Made by a program: the position numbers and the translations under genes
In this document: positions 1 to 13,392 of the stretch, piece by piece
Layout of the letters: each line of letters begins with the position of its first letter
Numbering within the stretch: the stretch's first letter is position 1
The notes under the pieces: generated by a model
What the model saw: only the letters and a program-made list of their open reading frames with translations
Told to the model about the DNA's origin: nothing
The model's database searches: none
From: Dirofilaria immitis
Taxonomy: Eukaryota > Nematoda > Chromadorea > Rhabditida > Onchocercidae
Reading direction: 5' to 3'
DNA: 64,000 bases
Assembly (NCBI GenBank): GCA_024305405.1
Contig: JAKNDB010000068.1
Coordinates: forward strand, 4,840,001-4,904,000

Positions 1-154
1 TTTCAATTTCTCTTTATATCATAATTGAATATTAATTAATATCGAAAATTTGAGATAAAATATATTATTTATATCAAAATCTTAAATTATCATAAATTAA
101 TTAAATTTAATTTTATATTTATAATTAACAAATTTAAAGTTATTTATTTTTTGT

Positions 155-192
155 TATATATATATATATATATGAACATATATATATATATA
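155..192. repeat. AT dinucleotide microsatellite in zinc-finger gene intron
   Basis: Two runs of alternating TA (155-172 and 177-192) are separated by GAAC, just upstream of the first visible exon of the zinc-finger gene. Confidence 0.7.
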
Positions 193-219
193 TGAAGTGT
201 ATAGTTGAAAATTTTTCAG

Positions 220-1173
220 CTGGTGAAAAACCATTTCAATGCCCGGTATGTACCAAAGCATTTGCAGATAAAAGTAATCTACGTGCTCATGTACAAACGC
301 ATAGTGGTAAGGAGCAAGTTCTATTTGATAATTTTATTTTTTTATTCAAATTATTTTTTAATTAAATTAATTTGATACTTTTTCTTGTGTTTTATTGAAA
401 AATCGAAGTTAGTATTAGCCAAGTTTGGATGAATTAATTTAAATAAATATTTCCGCTAAATTATTTAATACACATTGAAATCTTTCAAGAAATAATATTT
501 ATGATTTGGCTTAATATAAATTGTTATTTCTATAAAAATATTTTCACTCATTTGATCATTTTAAATTTCAATTCCTTTTTGTTGTAATACTTTTGCATTA
601 CTGTCTAAATATTAATTTGGCTATTTAAATATTAATTAAATTTTGTTTTCTATTATTATTCAAATATTAGCAATTCGACTTTTTAATTACAAATTAATTA
701 TTGAAAAATTCTAAAGCTCTGATTTTATCACTATTATTCTCCATCTATATCATGAATATGATAAAAGGGTTTTTAAATTATGCTTCAAATTAAATGAAGA
801 AAATTTTCAAGTGCAGATAATATACTTTTCAAAGATGATTTAATTTAATGTCAAATTAATTAATTTTAGTAACTTCATCAATCTAATATTTTTATTATAA
901 TATTTTGTTAATATTGAATATTTATAACAATAATGATATTATTTATCATCTTATCATATTATGAATAAAACTACGAGTAAAGCTTTATGCCAATTTTTTT
1001 TTATTACAGGTGTTAAACCATATATCTGTCAGCGTTGTGGAAAACGTTTCGCGTTAAAAAGTTATTTATCAAAGCATGAAGAATCCACATGTATACGATC
1101 TATCATTAAGTTAAAAAGAATTCCTAGTCTTACAGTAACTATCATTATTATTATTTTTTCCTTTTTTTGTTAA
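220..1173 (+). CDS. Snail/Scratch-family C2H2 zinc-finger transcription factor (3' exons only)
   Basis: Two exons are visible: 220-306 and 1010-1173, joined in phase (a Gly codon split G|GT), with acceptors TTTTTCAG and TTATTACAG and donor G|GTAAGG. The gene enters from the left edge, so the start and upstream fingers are missing. The first exon encodes a linker GEKPF and a complete C2H2 finger with core [18 protein letters not shown]. The second encodes the last finger with [17 protein letters not shown] followed by EESTC, that is, a C2HC finger. The [11 protein letters not shown] finger followed by a terminal C2HC finger is the Snail superfamily pattern; FALKSYL is closer to Scratch than to Snail. 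Family members bind E-box DNA (CAGGTG-like) in the nucleus and repress neuronal, apoptosis or EMT-type targets. After the finger a short tail ends in a hydrophobic Ile-rich stretch; this tail could be intronic read-through if another donor exists. The subfamily is an inference; the family is near certain. Confidence 0.85.
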
Positions 1174-2935
1174 TTTAAAATATTTTTTTGTCTGATTAAT
1201 TTTTCAAATGTTAATAATGTAATATAAGTTGTATAAATGCTAATGATGTTAATTTTAAATTAAATCTTAGCTTTACAAATGCTTCTTTCGTACGTAATTT
1301 GCATGTTGAGCTCAGAATAAGTTTCACGTATTTCACGTGTAAGTTTTCTAGTCCATTTTGGTTGCATGTAAATTATTTATCAATTTGGGCTGTGATACTT
1401 GCCGGAATTAATTTTTAATTGTTTAAATATTCGAACTTTTCCCTACTTTTTTCTCTACAAAAAGATTTTATTAAAACTTAACAAAGTTCATTGAAATTTA
1501 AAAAGTTTCTTCAACATTTTTCTTTTTTTTAAATTATTTATCTATTAAAATTGCAAATATTCTTATTTTCTTTTTCTTTATGGAAATTAATGCTTTAAAA
1601 AAATCTCATTATTACCATAATTATCTTTCTTTCTTCCTTTTTTTTAAAAAAATATTAATAAAATGAACAAATAAATAATAATTAGATAGCATTTTTGGCT
1701 CTCATTCTTTACTCTATATCTTTTCGAATAATTAAGTAAGCATTAAATATGGCCATTCATTTAATTTTATTTGCTTATTTATTAAATATTTGAGAGAAAA
1801 AAAAGGAAAGAAACTATTACGGTAATGAAATTTTCAATCAAAAATGTTCTACAGTCAGTATCATGTTATACTTGTACCGGTATTTGTTTAATAATAGTAA
1901 TTCATACCTTGAATTTGAATAAATTTTTCGTTCATTTAACAATTATAAATAAGTTAAGCAATTTATAATTCATTCAGTAATTTTAATATTTTTAAACTGT
2001 CGAAAGGTGATAACGATAAAAGTAAGATTGATATGAATAATATCGCCCGTCATATCACAACAATCACTAATCAGTAGAAGATTTAAATTTGGTCGACAAT
2101 CTTAGATAAAAAGCAATTGCAAAAAAATATATTTTATCACCAGTGATGAAACATAAAGTCATCGGAAATTCTTTATACCAGTTTAATGGAATCAAAAAGC
2201 ATTGGAAAATAATAACGTGAGGATTATATGAAATTTCAGAATGTCGAGATTTTTTTCTTTTGATAATGCATAGATAAATCGATTAATGGATAAATTGATC
2301 AATTCATTCATCAATAACATAAATTGATATGAAATGAACTGTGGAATAATCAGACTATTTTAGCTAATTTATTTATGTCAAATATAATAAGTCCAGTAGT
2401 ATGAATTACCATAAAGTTCAAAATTTAAATTTCATAAATAATTTATAGCCATTGTTGAATTCGCTTTTTTCATTGTTTACTTTTTTCAACATTTTTGTTC
2501 GCAACTTTTTTCGTTTTTCATTTTTATAGCACAAAAATATTCAAGGGAGAAAAAAGAAAATAACGAAATTTGGAACAATACAAATTTCTCATTTGCATAA
2601 ACAATAAAAGCATTCATTGAAATGAGGTAGAATTTCTGAAGTCAATAATTCCATGAGGATTTTTATAAGAAATATTTTAAATCAAAAAATTTCTTAGAAA
2701 TCTTTCAGATACATTCATTTATCTTCCCACTTACAGTATAGAATTTAATCTACGAAAAAAGCAATACGTTTCATTTCGATAATTAATTTTAAAAGAATAT
2801 CAAAAATATAAGTTTATATCTTTTGCTTAATCAATAATTTATAGCTTTTAGGAAATCTCAAATTTTAATTCAAAAATTAAACATCGAAATTATTGGAACT
2901 TAATTACAGCAAACAGCATTTTATTGAACTTTTAA
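1174..2935. other. Convergent intergenic region
   Basis: AT-rich sequence between the end of the zinc-finger gene (+) and the end of the BPI-like gene (-). It should contain the 3' UTRs of both converging genes. I see no reading frame with a recognisable domain, no RNA gene and no clear repeat. Confidence 0.5.
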
Positions 2936-5900
2936 TTATGATATTCGATTATAATAAAAACATCCAGTATATCTTTGATTGGATAAATGATATGGTAATG
3001 ATGAAATACTGATATCAGTAGAAATGAATAATGCATGCTCGGTTATTTGTAGATGAATATTATGCAATTCAATCGGTAGACCTAATTGTGGCACGACCAT
3101 CGGAATTCCATTAGCTAACTTTTTATTCACTGCCTAAAAAATTAAGAAATTATATCGATTAAGATAATGATTTAAATAAAAAAAAAGAAATCAATTTAAA
3201 AATTTTAATCGGCAAATCTTACTATTAATAAATCAGTCAATAATGCTTATGCTTACTTATTGAATTAGTCGGAAAAACACTTCTGCAATGTCCATTAAAA
3301 ATAATAATTTTCAAAGTCTTACTCTAGTAATAATCCCCGAGCTAAATCAGAAAGATTAGTGAATGCTTCTCGTGGGATGCCAAATGTTTCATCAACATCA
3401 ATTAATTCCAGCCGTTGAATTTGAGCTTTGCCAGTAATTCGACCGCCAATAACTTGGATTGTAATTGCAAGAACGGTTGTAATGCGGAAATGGCCAACTT
3501 GTGTAGTGGTACCATCGAGAAAAATAAAACCATCGAATATAGATTCAATTATAATAGTACCTGAAATATTAATCGAGGTTCAATCTATAGTAGTTTCAAA
3601 TTCTAAAATTAACAAGTTCCTTTAATTTAAGATTTAAACATAGAATTTATATTTGATCGTGCAGTACCAAAAAATATATGGTAAAGTTAAAGGAAAGAGA
3701 CGAAAATTTCCAATTAAATTTTGGTATACATCTCAAATCTTACCTCTACTAGCAGCCTGAAACTGTACAGATGGTGCTCGATTTGTTTTAATTATTATGT
3801 AAACTCGTTTTCCGGGATTTTTTCACGAATTGCCGGAGCAATATCACCAAAACATATGCCAAAATTGAGTAAGGTATCAGCTGTTACACGTCTCTTATTT
3901 CGAACTTTCGTATAATTCGATTTCGTTTCATTTGTCAATTCCTGAATTAATTTTTATAAAAAAATAGGAATAAAAAAATAATTTTTCGAATTTTGCAAGT
4001 TTTTTTCAGTTTTGAATTTAGGTTTTTAAATTCTCATTGGGTTAAAATTTTTTATTTAATTTAAAATAATTTGTAAACTAATTCCTTCTATTATTAACAA
4101 TATCTTATCTATTAATCAGTTATTAGCATAACTAACTTTAATATCAGCTATAATTATGACAAGCTAATCATGAATTATTCATTTATTTTTTAAAATTTGC
4201 TAAAAATTATTCCATTCATTCATACTTCACTATTCTCTTGCATTTCGACACTCAAATCGAAATCAAATTCTTCTGCTGAGCATGTTAAATTTAATAAATC
4301 ACCAACGGTTGATATCTCAGGACCGATTCGAAATGTAAAAATACCTTTCCTAAAACGATTACATTATTCATTACTGTTTCTTTTTATATTTGTTTATAAA
4401 AATTTTTTTGTTTGTTTAATTTAAATTAAAATTAAATCATCATCCATTTAATTTTAACAATTTCAAATATCTTAACATTTGTTGTAATTTAAATCAATTT
4501 AACATGAACAAAAAAAAGAAAAAGAAAATTAAACAAGTTTTTTATCATCAATAAAAATGTAGAATATTTGATTAATTTGCCATTATAATTATCCTAATTT
4601 TCTATCGTAATCATCATATCATGATAAATATCATTATTGTTAGTATATGTATGGAAATATTCGAAGAAAATAACAAACCTATGTAAATGATAGAGCAATG
4701 TATTGAGAGTATAATCACTGATAAGAAGATCAAGCATTTGTCCGCTATCTGATATCGGGTAATGTAGTATAGGTGGTGCAAATGGTGTACCACCTCGCGC
4801 ATTTGGACTAAATTCTGCTAATAAATTGAGAATTAAATCGTAATTTGTTGTTGATGAACCCAAGAAATATGTTGATAAATCTAAATCTGCAGCACATGTC
4901 TGAAAGATTATTCTGATTAAAATTCTCAAGATCTCTCGATCTGTTTATTATATCACTACTGATATGGGATTCAGATATTACTACTATGGGAGCAATGATT
5001 ATATTTCATTTTCATCAAATTAATTCTCCAAATATTTCAAATAAATTTTATTTTTGGATTTTCTCAAAATTTTACTTCGATAAACTAAAATTTTTATTTT
5101 CAATTTCTTTCGAAATATTTTTATATTTTGAATTTCCTAAAATTATCAAATTTTTTTCAAAACAACGAATAGCAGTTTATTATAAAATAAGTTTAAACAT
5201 ATCTGAAGACGACGCATAATATCATTCGAATAATATGCTAATATTTCACTTCTCTCATAATCACAATTAGCACATTGTTGCCATTGATTATTTCGTACAT
5301 TTGCCAGTGTATTCTATAATTATTTTCGGGAAATTTTCAATAATTTCATAATTAAATAAATTAATAATTGTTAAAGGTAGAAAGACTAAATAAAACAATT
5401 CAATAAGCATATCATTTTTTTATTTTTTTAATTCTATTCATTTACTTAAATTTCATTCATAATTTCATTAAATTTTCGATCTCATTTAAATATTTCTTTT
5501 ATCAGATTCCATTATTGTCATATTGTAATTGTACCTTTCGAGAAAATTTGTTTAACATTTTTGCAGACATTGTTGATTTGTGATTGATGCCATTTGGTGC
5601 CGCAGCACTTTCTAGTAATGTTTCATTACTTAAATGTTCAGATTTTATCACTGCCCTCGATTTTTGATCAAAGTTAGCCATTGGTACACCAGCTGTCACG
5701 GCCGATTTTGATTTAAATTTGTTGGCTAATGATATATTGGCAGATTGATAATGTTTGCAAATTTCGGAATAACACTAAAATAATGATAATGTTGATTAAA
5801 AATTTGCAAAATTAAAAAGTATGCTTTATTTAGCAAAAATGGAGAGATAATTTTTCCAATTATATCAATGATAAATGATAGATGAATCATTTTCTCGAAT

Positions 5901-8900
5901 AATTACTATTTATCTAAAGAATATTTGAGGACATGCTAGACACAGATGTATAATTGCATCTACGAATAATATAATACTAATTTTAATAAAATACATTTTA
6001 TCTGATTTCATTTTTAGATCCAATAACTTGAAATAATGTTAGCCAAAAATAGTTACATAAATCTAAGAAGACTTTAACAGTCCTAGCAATATCAAAATTA
6101 AATAAACATTTGATAAAAATTATCCTAAATATTATTGCTATTCCGGAATATCGATACAGAGGAAATTCATCTAAAATTTGCATCTTTTTTTCAAATTAGA
6201 TTATAATTCCAAAATTTTTCTTTTGAAATATTAAAAGAAAAAAGCAAAGCAAATTATACTTACATAATCTGGTAATTTCTCCGGTTTACTGATCAGGAAG
6301 CTAGCATATGGAAGCATTTGCATAAATGGAATTTGGTGTGGTGTAGTTGCTAGTCGAGAATTCACTCGTTCATCAAGTAATTTCGGTATCATATTACAAA
6401 CTTTTCCCGGCAACATTTCATAAGCTTTTGATATAATTTTATTCTAAAGTAATTCTCGAAGTTTAAAAAGTTTTCTTTTATTATCCATTTATTATTTAAT
6501 GAATTGAAAAAAGAAAACGTTTCGATTATTATTAACAAAAAAGAAATTCGATTGCTATAAGATTTGTTTATTATATGCTAAAATGTTATAATTGAATTTT
6601 TTATTGAAATATAATGAAAAAAATTATCTTTTAAAAATTAATTGTTAAGCATATGAATCATTAAATAAATTTCGATGAAATTAGTTCATTAATCAATTAA
6701 TTCATTTTCTTCTTTCTTCCAATTTATTAACATAAATTTATTTAAATTTTATCCATTGATATTTTGTTATTTGAAAAATTTATACTTTCATTGTTAAATC
6801 AATAATTAAATTTCGATGAAACTAATTGATTAATTAATTGAATGAAATCAAATATGATAAATTTATTTGATATTTGATAAATTATATTAAAAATTCATTC
6901 CTTTCTGTTAAGTCAGTAATTAAGTTTCGATAAAATTGGCTAATTAATTAAATAAAATTAATCGATTCTTTCCTTCTTATATATTAGTATGATAAACTTA
7001 TTCGATTATTTGAAAAATTTATTCATTTATTATTAAATTTAAAATTTATTCATTTGATAAGAAATATATTACCCGAAAGTTATTATTGATAATTTCACCA
7101 GTTAAGCCACCATTAACAATATAAATATTTAGGTATCCGAGCGTAACAGAACATCTACTCATACGAACATACGGCATACCATTGTAAGGATTTCGGTCAA
7201 TTGTTACTGCTACTGATACCGATATCTGTAATCATTTTTCATTCTCGAAACTTATCGAAAATATTCCGAAAAATTTTTTAGACTTTTTATGCTTAAAACG
7301 AATTTATAAATTAGTGGATGAGTAAGGAATAAAAAAGGAAAAAAAACCTGTCTAGCATCAACGCATAATGTTCCACAAAGTGGTATAGGTAAAAGTATAA
7401 CAACCTGTCCGCCAAGTTGTCCATTTAACCTGAAATTTAATGAATCAACGAAATCGTTGAAATTTCAGCGAAATGATTGCAACACAGTTTGATCAGAAGA
7501 AAATTCTCAAGAAAGTTATAAAAGTGATAAAATAAAGCTAAATCTAATTCAGCGGGTGTTATTTTTCATAAGCATATTTTACTGCTTTTTCATAAAACTA
7601 TATTTTATACTATTTTTTACAAATTCTTAACAATGTTTTTTAATCAAATAAAGAGAGCTAAAAACTTTTATTTAAAAGGGTCTAGCTCGTATATGATAAA
7701 TAAATTTTGTTTCTCAAATTATTTAAAGAATTTAATCATAAACTTTAGTGACTATCAAACAGATGGCAATTAATAGAAATCGCAAAATAGTTAAAAGCTT
7801 AAATACATTATCAAATTTTTGAATGATCAATAATAGTCTTATTATTTATTGCTCAAACTTCTACTTTATTCTCATTTTAATTTCATTTTTTCGATCAAAA
7901 AAAACCTCAGATCAAAATTTTGGATATTGAGTACAAGTTGATTATAGGGTATTGGAAATAATACAATACGGCGTGGGCATCGATAATTAGTTATCATTAT
8001 ATTTGTAAGATAAGTATATCCATTAACCTAAAATGTATACTTTATAAAAACATTCGCTCTAATGATTGAAATTATCAAAATTCTGCTAACATCACATCAA
8101 AGAATAAATAAGTTTTTGATTTAAAATTTTTAATCACTTCTATAATTTGTGAGCGAAAATAATTTCCAGCTGTAATTTATAAAATAAATCTAATTTCAAT
8201 GTCAAAAATAATATCAAAATTAGATTGCGAACGATACATAAAGACATTACTATTTATTTTAATAGAGAAAAATATAATTGATTTTTTATTAGTTTGTTTA
8301 AAGAACTAATTATGATTTAAAGTTTGAGAATGAAACTAAGAATTCCTCTAAGAATAAAATTAAATATTAAGGAATAGAATCGAGTTTCAAAAATGTTCTC
8401 GATTGCATCATCAGTATAAATTATTTTATATAAGTTTGATTATAAAATCGTAAATATTGGCATACTTCCGGAAGAGATTGAGTAAATGGTGGTATTTGAA
8501 CATTCCGTATTCCTTGATTCAGGAATTGTGCAATAATCGAATTAGCATAACGAAATGCATTTGCATTGAACCGTATTTTGATACCCGGATAACCGATATA
8601 TCCATTTGATTGTAAGATCGGATTGAAATCAATTAAATTAACTCTGTAAGAATTTCCCACACATAATAATGATCACAATTTTTCTTCATTATTCATAAAG
8701 TATTTATATAAATGAAAAAAAAAGAAAATTGATGTGATCATTAGTGAAATTATACATTATAATATAAATATTTAAATACTTAAGTTGGACATTCAAATAC
8801 TTGAAAATAAAAGTTAAATTATTTCAGATTAAGTTAATACAATAATAAAAAAGATTGAAATATGAATTTTATTTCTCCCAGATCTGTTCTAAAAATTTAT

Positions 8901-9330
8901 ATGAACTTTTTATAAAATAATTTACCTGCTTGCATTTCCATTACCGAACATATAATTTCTGCATTCTACAAATGATGCTAGCGATGGCCTACCAGGTGAA
9001 TTTTGTCCTATTATAGCATTACTAATTATCGGACACGATAATAATACTATCAGGAATAGCGATATCTGAATTTGTTAAAAAATTGTCACTTAAATATTTT
9101 TGAATAAATATGAAAAAAGAAAAAAAAGAAATTTGAAAAGCGAAAATACAAAGGACGGAAAAATGAATGAATCAATAATTTCAGAAAACATTTAAATAGC
9201 ATTTGAAATTTACAAAATTCATTTACGTCTAAATTTTTTCGTCAATCGTTTTATTAGCTTATCATTTTTCAGCTTTAATTATTTAGTCTAATTTTTAATT
9301 AATTTAAGCAATGCTTACCAAATTATTCAT
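2936..9330 (-). CDS. Secreted BPI/LBP/CETP-family lipid-binding protein
   Basis: Minus-strand gene. Exons in transcript order: 9330-9319, 9065-8926, 8643-8466, 8027-7906, 7429-7348, 7225-7073, 6443-6264, 5774-5535, 5313-5199, 4940(or 4899)-4679, 4349-4226, 3941-3744, 3560-3323, 3133-2936. The start MNNL is chosen because it splices in phase to a hydrophobic stretch (ISLFLIVLLSCPIISNA) that makes a signal peptide. N-terminal BPI landmarks are GYPGIKIRFNANAFRYANSI, the strand pair LGGQVVILLPIPLC and the core VCNMIPKLLDERVNSRLA. The C-terminal half carries ARGGTPFAPP, LLNLTCSAEEFDF and the closing VNKKLANGIPMVVPQLGLP. Nematode relatives (NRF-5 type) carry lipids outside cells; the ligand here is unknown. 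Exon 8 encodes a polar, poorly conserved linker. One-base frame breaks occur near 3808-3823 and at 3335-3338, and the exon 9/10 junction is uncertain (see findings). The neighbours do not suggest a shared function. Confidence 0.88.
6655..7080. repeat. Diverged direct repeats in BPI-like gene intron
   Basis: Within the intron between exons 6 and 7, an AT-rich unit built around ATTAAATTTCGATGAAA followed by ATTAATTAATT recurs about three times at roughly 100-130 base spacing, with many substitutions. Confidence 0.35.
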
Positions 9331-12300
9331 AATTCATATGTTGTTTATTATTGAGTCAAATGAAAAGTTTATGCTGAAAAGAAATTAATTTTGAAGAATG
9401 AGACATTAAAATAAAATGCCAATATTACTTAATATGATACTTATTAATTGAGAAAATTTCTATCTTGCAAGAAATAATCATTAATTTTTGCAAAATAATC
9501 ATAAAATGAAAAGACTTTATTTCATCATATGACATAAAATTTTGAATAGATTTATTTATCGAAAAGTATGAGTTAATATTTTTGCATAACTAAAAAGCAT
9601 ATAAAAAAGTGATAATAGGCAATAAACAAATAAATCTATGAAAAAATTTTAAAAAAGAGAAACAATAATGATAGTGGTGTTAATCATAGCTTTTTAAACT
9701 ATATGATAAGAAAATTCCTCGAGAATCGATAGGACAAAACCGGTCTTAATACCGAAATAAAGAGTTCCAAATGTTGCACCATTTACATTGTTAATCTTTT
9801 AATGTTCAACTGAGAGAAAATGGAGACAAAATGCTTAATATTGCATAAAACTATAATAATCATTTCAACAATTAAGTAATTTTGAATTATTTAATCAGTA
9901 ATCTTGAAATAATGATAAGATAGGCAAATATTTAATTAACATATTTTATCAATTGATAAACAATAAGTGGAAAAATCTTTAAAATCAAATTTTGTTACTG
10001 CTAAATTTTTGTGAGAATATTAATTTGATTAATTCGACTTGAAATAAAATAATATTTTTCTTTTACTTTAAACCATTCTTCATAGTTGGGAATATTTATA
10101 AGTTTAGAAATCAATAATTCAAAACTAATTTTTGAATATTTAATAAATATGATGAACAGAATTAGCTAATTAATAAGAATAGAAATTATAATTTTAAAAT
10201 TTCCCAAAATATCGAAAAAATTTTACCAAAATGATTTTCCCACAATGAAATATAATAAATGATTTATAAATCCAAATAAAGCAAATAACACATCAGAAAT
10301 AGGAATGAAATCATTGAATCGAGAATTGATGATCCGGAAAGAGTAAAATAAATAATTCGATTGGTCAGATTTTGAAGATGATGACCGGTAAATTTTAGAA
10401 ATGCTAATAATATTTATCCATTTGCATAAATTATAGTTAAATTGCTTTTTCCTACTATTTTATTCATTTTCCATCTATCCGTTGTCTATTTCTTCTACTG
10501 ATTATTCTATAAAACTTGGAAAACAAGTTTTCAGCGTTCCATTATCAGTTCTTAACAAATGATATTAATTTTTATAGTAATTTTAACGAAATAAAATTTC
10601 ATAGAGAGTAGTCGCAAATAATTTTTTTATCCATATATTAGCATTAGCTTTTCTTTAAATTCTTTTTGCTTTCTTTTTTATTATATATATCATAATTATT
10701 TCAATTATATAAAATAAATATTTGATTTTAAATAATAATGAAACATTATCAAATTATATGAGGAAAATGAAAATAAAAATAAAAGAATAAAAATAAATTA
10801 AAAATTCATGAAGAATTTATTTTTATTTATTATAGTTTATTTATTTATTAAAATTGAAAAAGGAAATTAATTAATAATAAATAAAATTTTGTTAGTAATT
10901 CTTCAACTTTTTAATATCTTCATTATTAAAATAGAAGAAGAATCAAATAATAATTAAATGATTAATTTTATTGCTAAAATATGAATGAATAATGCAGTAG
11001 TAGATGAGCATATATGATGATAAATAAGCAAGTTTGTGAAAAAATTTTATTATCAATTCAGCTATATATGAATTGTGATATTACTATCATCACTATTAAA
11101 TCTTTAAACTTGTTCGAAAGAATGCTAAGAAAATAAGATAAAAAAACAATGCGAATATCGCAAAATTGTTACTCTCTGATTCTAAAGGAAATTTATGCGA
11201 AACAATGCACGCTGTTTGTTTGCAACTGAAATTTTAAAATCCTAATAGCATTTGCTGATATTGTATTGTACATGAAAGAAAGTAACAGAATGGAAAGAAA
11301 TCTTTCAACCCAGCTTGTCTTCTTTTTTCTACAACTTTTCTCTTCTATTCGTCGCTTTAGTCGCATCCGTCGTATGTCGCTCATCCCGATACAGACAAGG
11401 TCATTTCAATCCAATTATACAAACTATTTTATATATTACACCATAGTAAAGACAACCTTTTTCGTCTTCACTTTTTTTTCTTCTCTTCCTCTCTTCATTT
11501 ATGCATAGAAATTAATTATGCATCATTTATTATTATGAGACAAGAAAGGAGCATACATTACCGTTGTTAATTAGATATTAAATGCGTGACCTTTGATCTG
11601 TTCCTTTCATTTCAATTCATTTAAATTATATTTCCATTTCATAAAAAAATTTTTCACGATTTATTTAATTATTCAATTAAAACTGTTTCAAATTTTATTT
11701 CACTTATTTCATAATTTTTTTTAACTAATTAACCAAATTATTAATCAAGACAATTTCCTTCGAAATTTATAATTAATTAAAACTTATTATATCAATTAAT
11801 TACTTAATTATTTTGAAATAATTTTGACCATTTCGTATTTTTCAGCTCTGTTCCTTATTAACTACTTGTGATAATAGTTTATTAATATTTATTATTTATT
11901 CTCTTAAATATTTAATATTAGGTCAAAATTTGATTCAGTTCTTTCTGTTTTTTGTTTTTTCTTTTCGTTGTTATTTACTTAATTATTATATCTTTCACTT
12001 AATAATTATAAATAATTTACTATCTTTATCGGTCATCATACTAGTTATGTTTTATTGTATTTTGACGAGCATTTATGTCAAATTTTAAATTATAATTACT
12101 ATACTTCCGTGGCAATAATAATAATAATAATAGTAACAACAATAAATGATTAATGAAAGCGATAAGTTTAAAAGGAGCTATAAAATTAGCAAATTTTTCA
12201 GTTTATTCATTTCCATAAAAGAATATTGTAAAATGTCCATCAGTTATGATTTTCATTTCACAATTTCAAATGCCAAATTAATAATTATGCATAGATTACT

Positions 12301-13392
12301 GATTACTGATCCTTCTCCATTTTGATCAACTAATTAACGAGATGATATTAGTAATTTAAAATATATTGCTTCATTCATCAAATACACGTAAAGATATTTA
12401 GCTGAAAACGGTCTACGTATATCTAGATCTAATTTAATATCATCTCCTCCATTGTTTGTCAAAAATTTTCAAGTATAATCAGACTTATTCTAGCACATCC
12501 AATCATTTTACTAGTATTTGATAACCTTCCATTATAAGTATTAATATCTGGACTAAGAATATTTTAATCCTAGAATTTGCATAAATTATTATATTAACAT
12601 ATGTCAACAACGCAGTACTTTTTCAACGTTTATGGAATTGAAACATTACCAATTCGCCAAGCGGCTTTTTTCTTCAATCAATTAAATACTTCTTTCCCGA
12701 TTTCATATTAATGATTTCATTAACACTACGTCTATAAGGATTTATCACAATGCTGAAACAAAGATCACCCACAAAACTTGTTCCTTTCCGGCATCACTTG
12801 CTATAGCTCACATTCAATGTCTCTCGCTTTTGAAATCAATTGTGAACTTCGTTGAATTTACAACTATTGTGAAAACTGCATTTGCTCATATACGAGAATT
12901 GATTGGCTACTTCGATCACTTCTCTTTTTAAATCATTTATTAAAACTTGCAAATTATCAAATTTACTATATAATACATTCAGATTAATTTTTCAGAAGAG
13001 ATCAAACAAATACACACAAACTACAAAAGAGATGAAACTTGAACTACAAACTAACAAATATATATATATAAGGCAGTGATAAAATATATTCAAATTAATT
13101 CACCTAACCATAACAACAACCGAACTACTTTAGAAAACATTATTTACTTAGATCGTATTAGCCATTATTGAAATTTTGGATGAATATTGAAATGGAATTG
13201 AAATGGTCCAGAAATGCTTTCAAGATACAAAATGCTTAAACCGAATTAGTTGATCCCATAATTTGGGATTTAAATTGCCAATGAACTTCAACTACTCTTC
13301 AAGAACCACAATGAAATAAAATGACTATTACAGAGAAAAATTGATTTTTAAAGAGAAAGACTAGAACACTAAAAATAGAAAATATTTGCATA
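9331..13392. other. Intergenic region between BPI-like gene start and DDX11 end
   Basis: About 4 kb upstream of the BPI-like gene and downstream of DDX11. It is AT-rich without a recognisable exon. A block at about 11160-11510 is less AT-biased and holds short open frames on both strands, but none resembles a protein family and no splice signals flank a conserved frame. An AAT-type microsatellite lies near 12114-12133. BPI promoter elements probably lie in the proximal part, but no motif can be assigned. Confidence 0.5.

Noticed and set aside
11193..11508. Overlapping frames on both strands in a less AT-rich block
   Set aside because: Low-complexity Phe/Leu/Arg-rich content, no domain, no partner exons.
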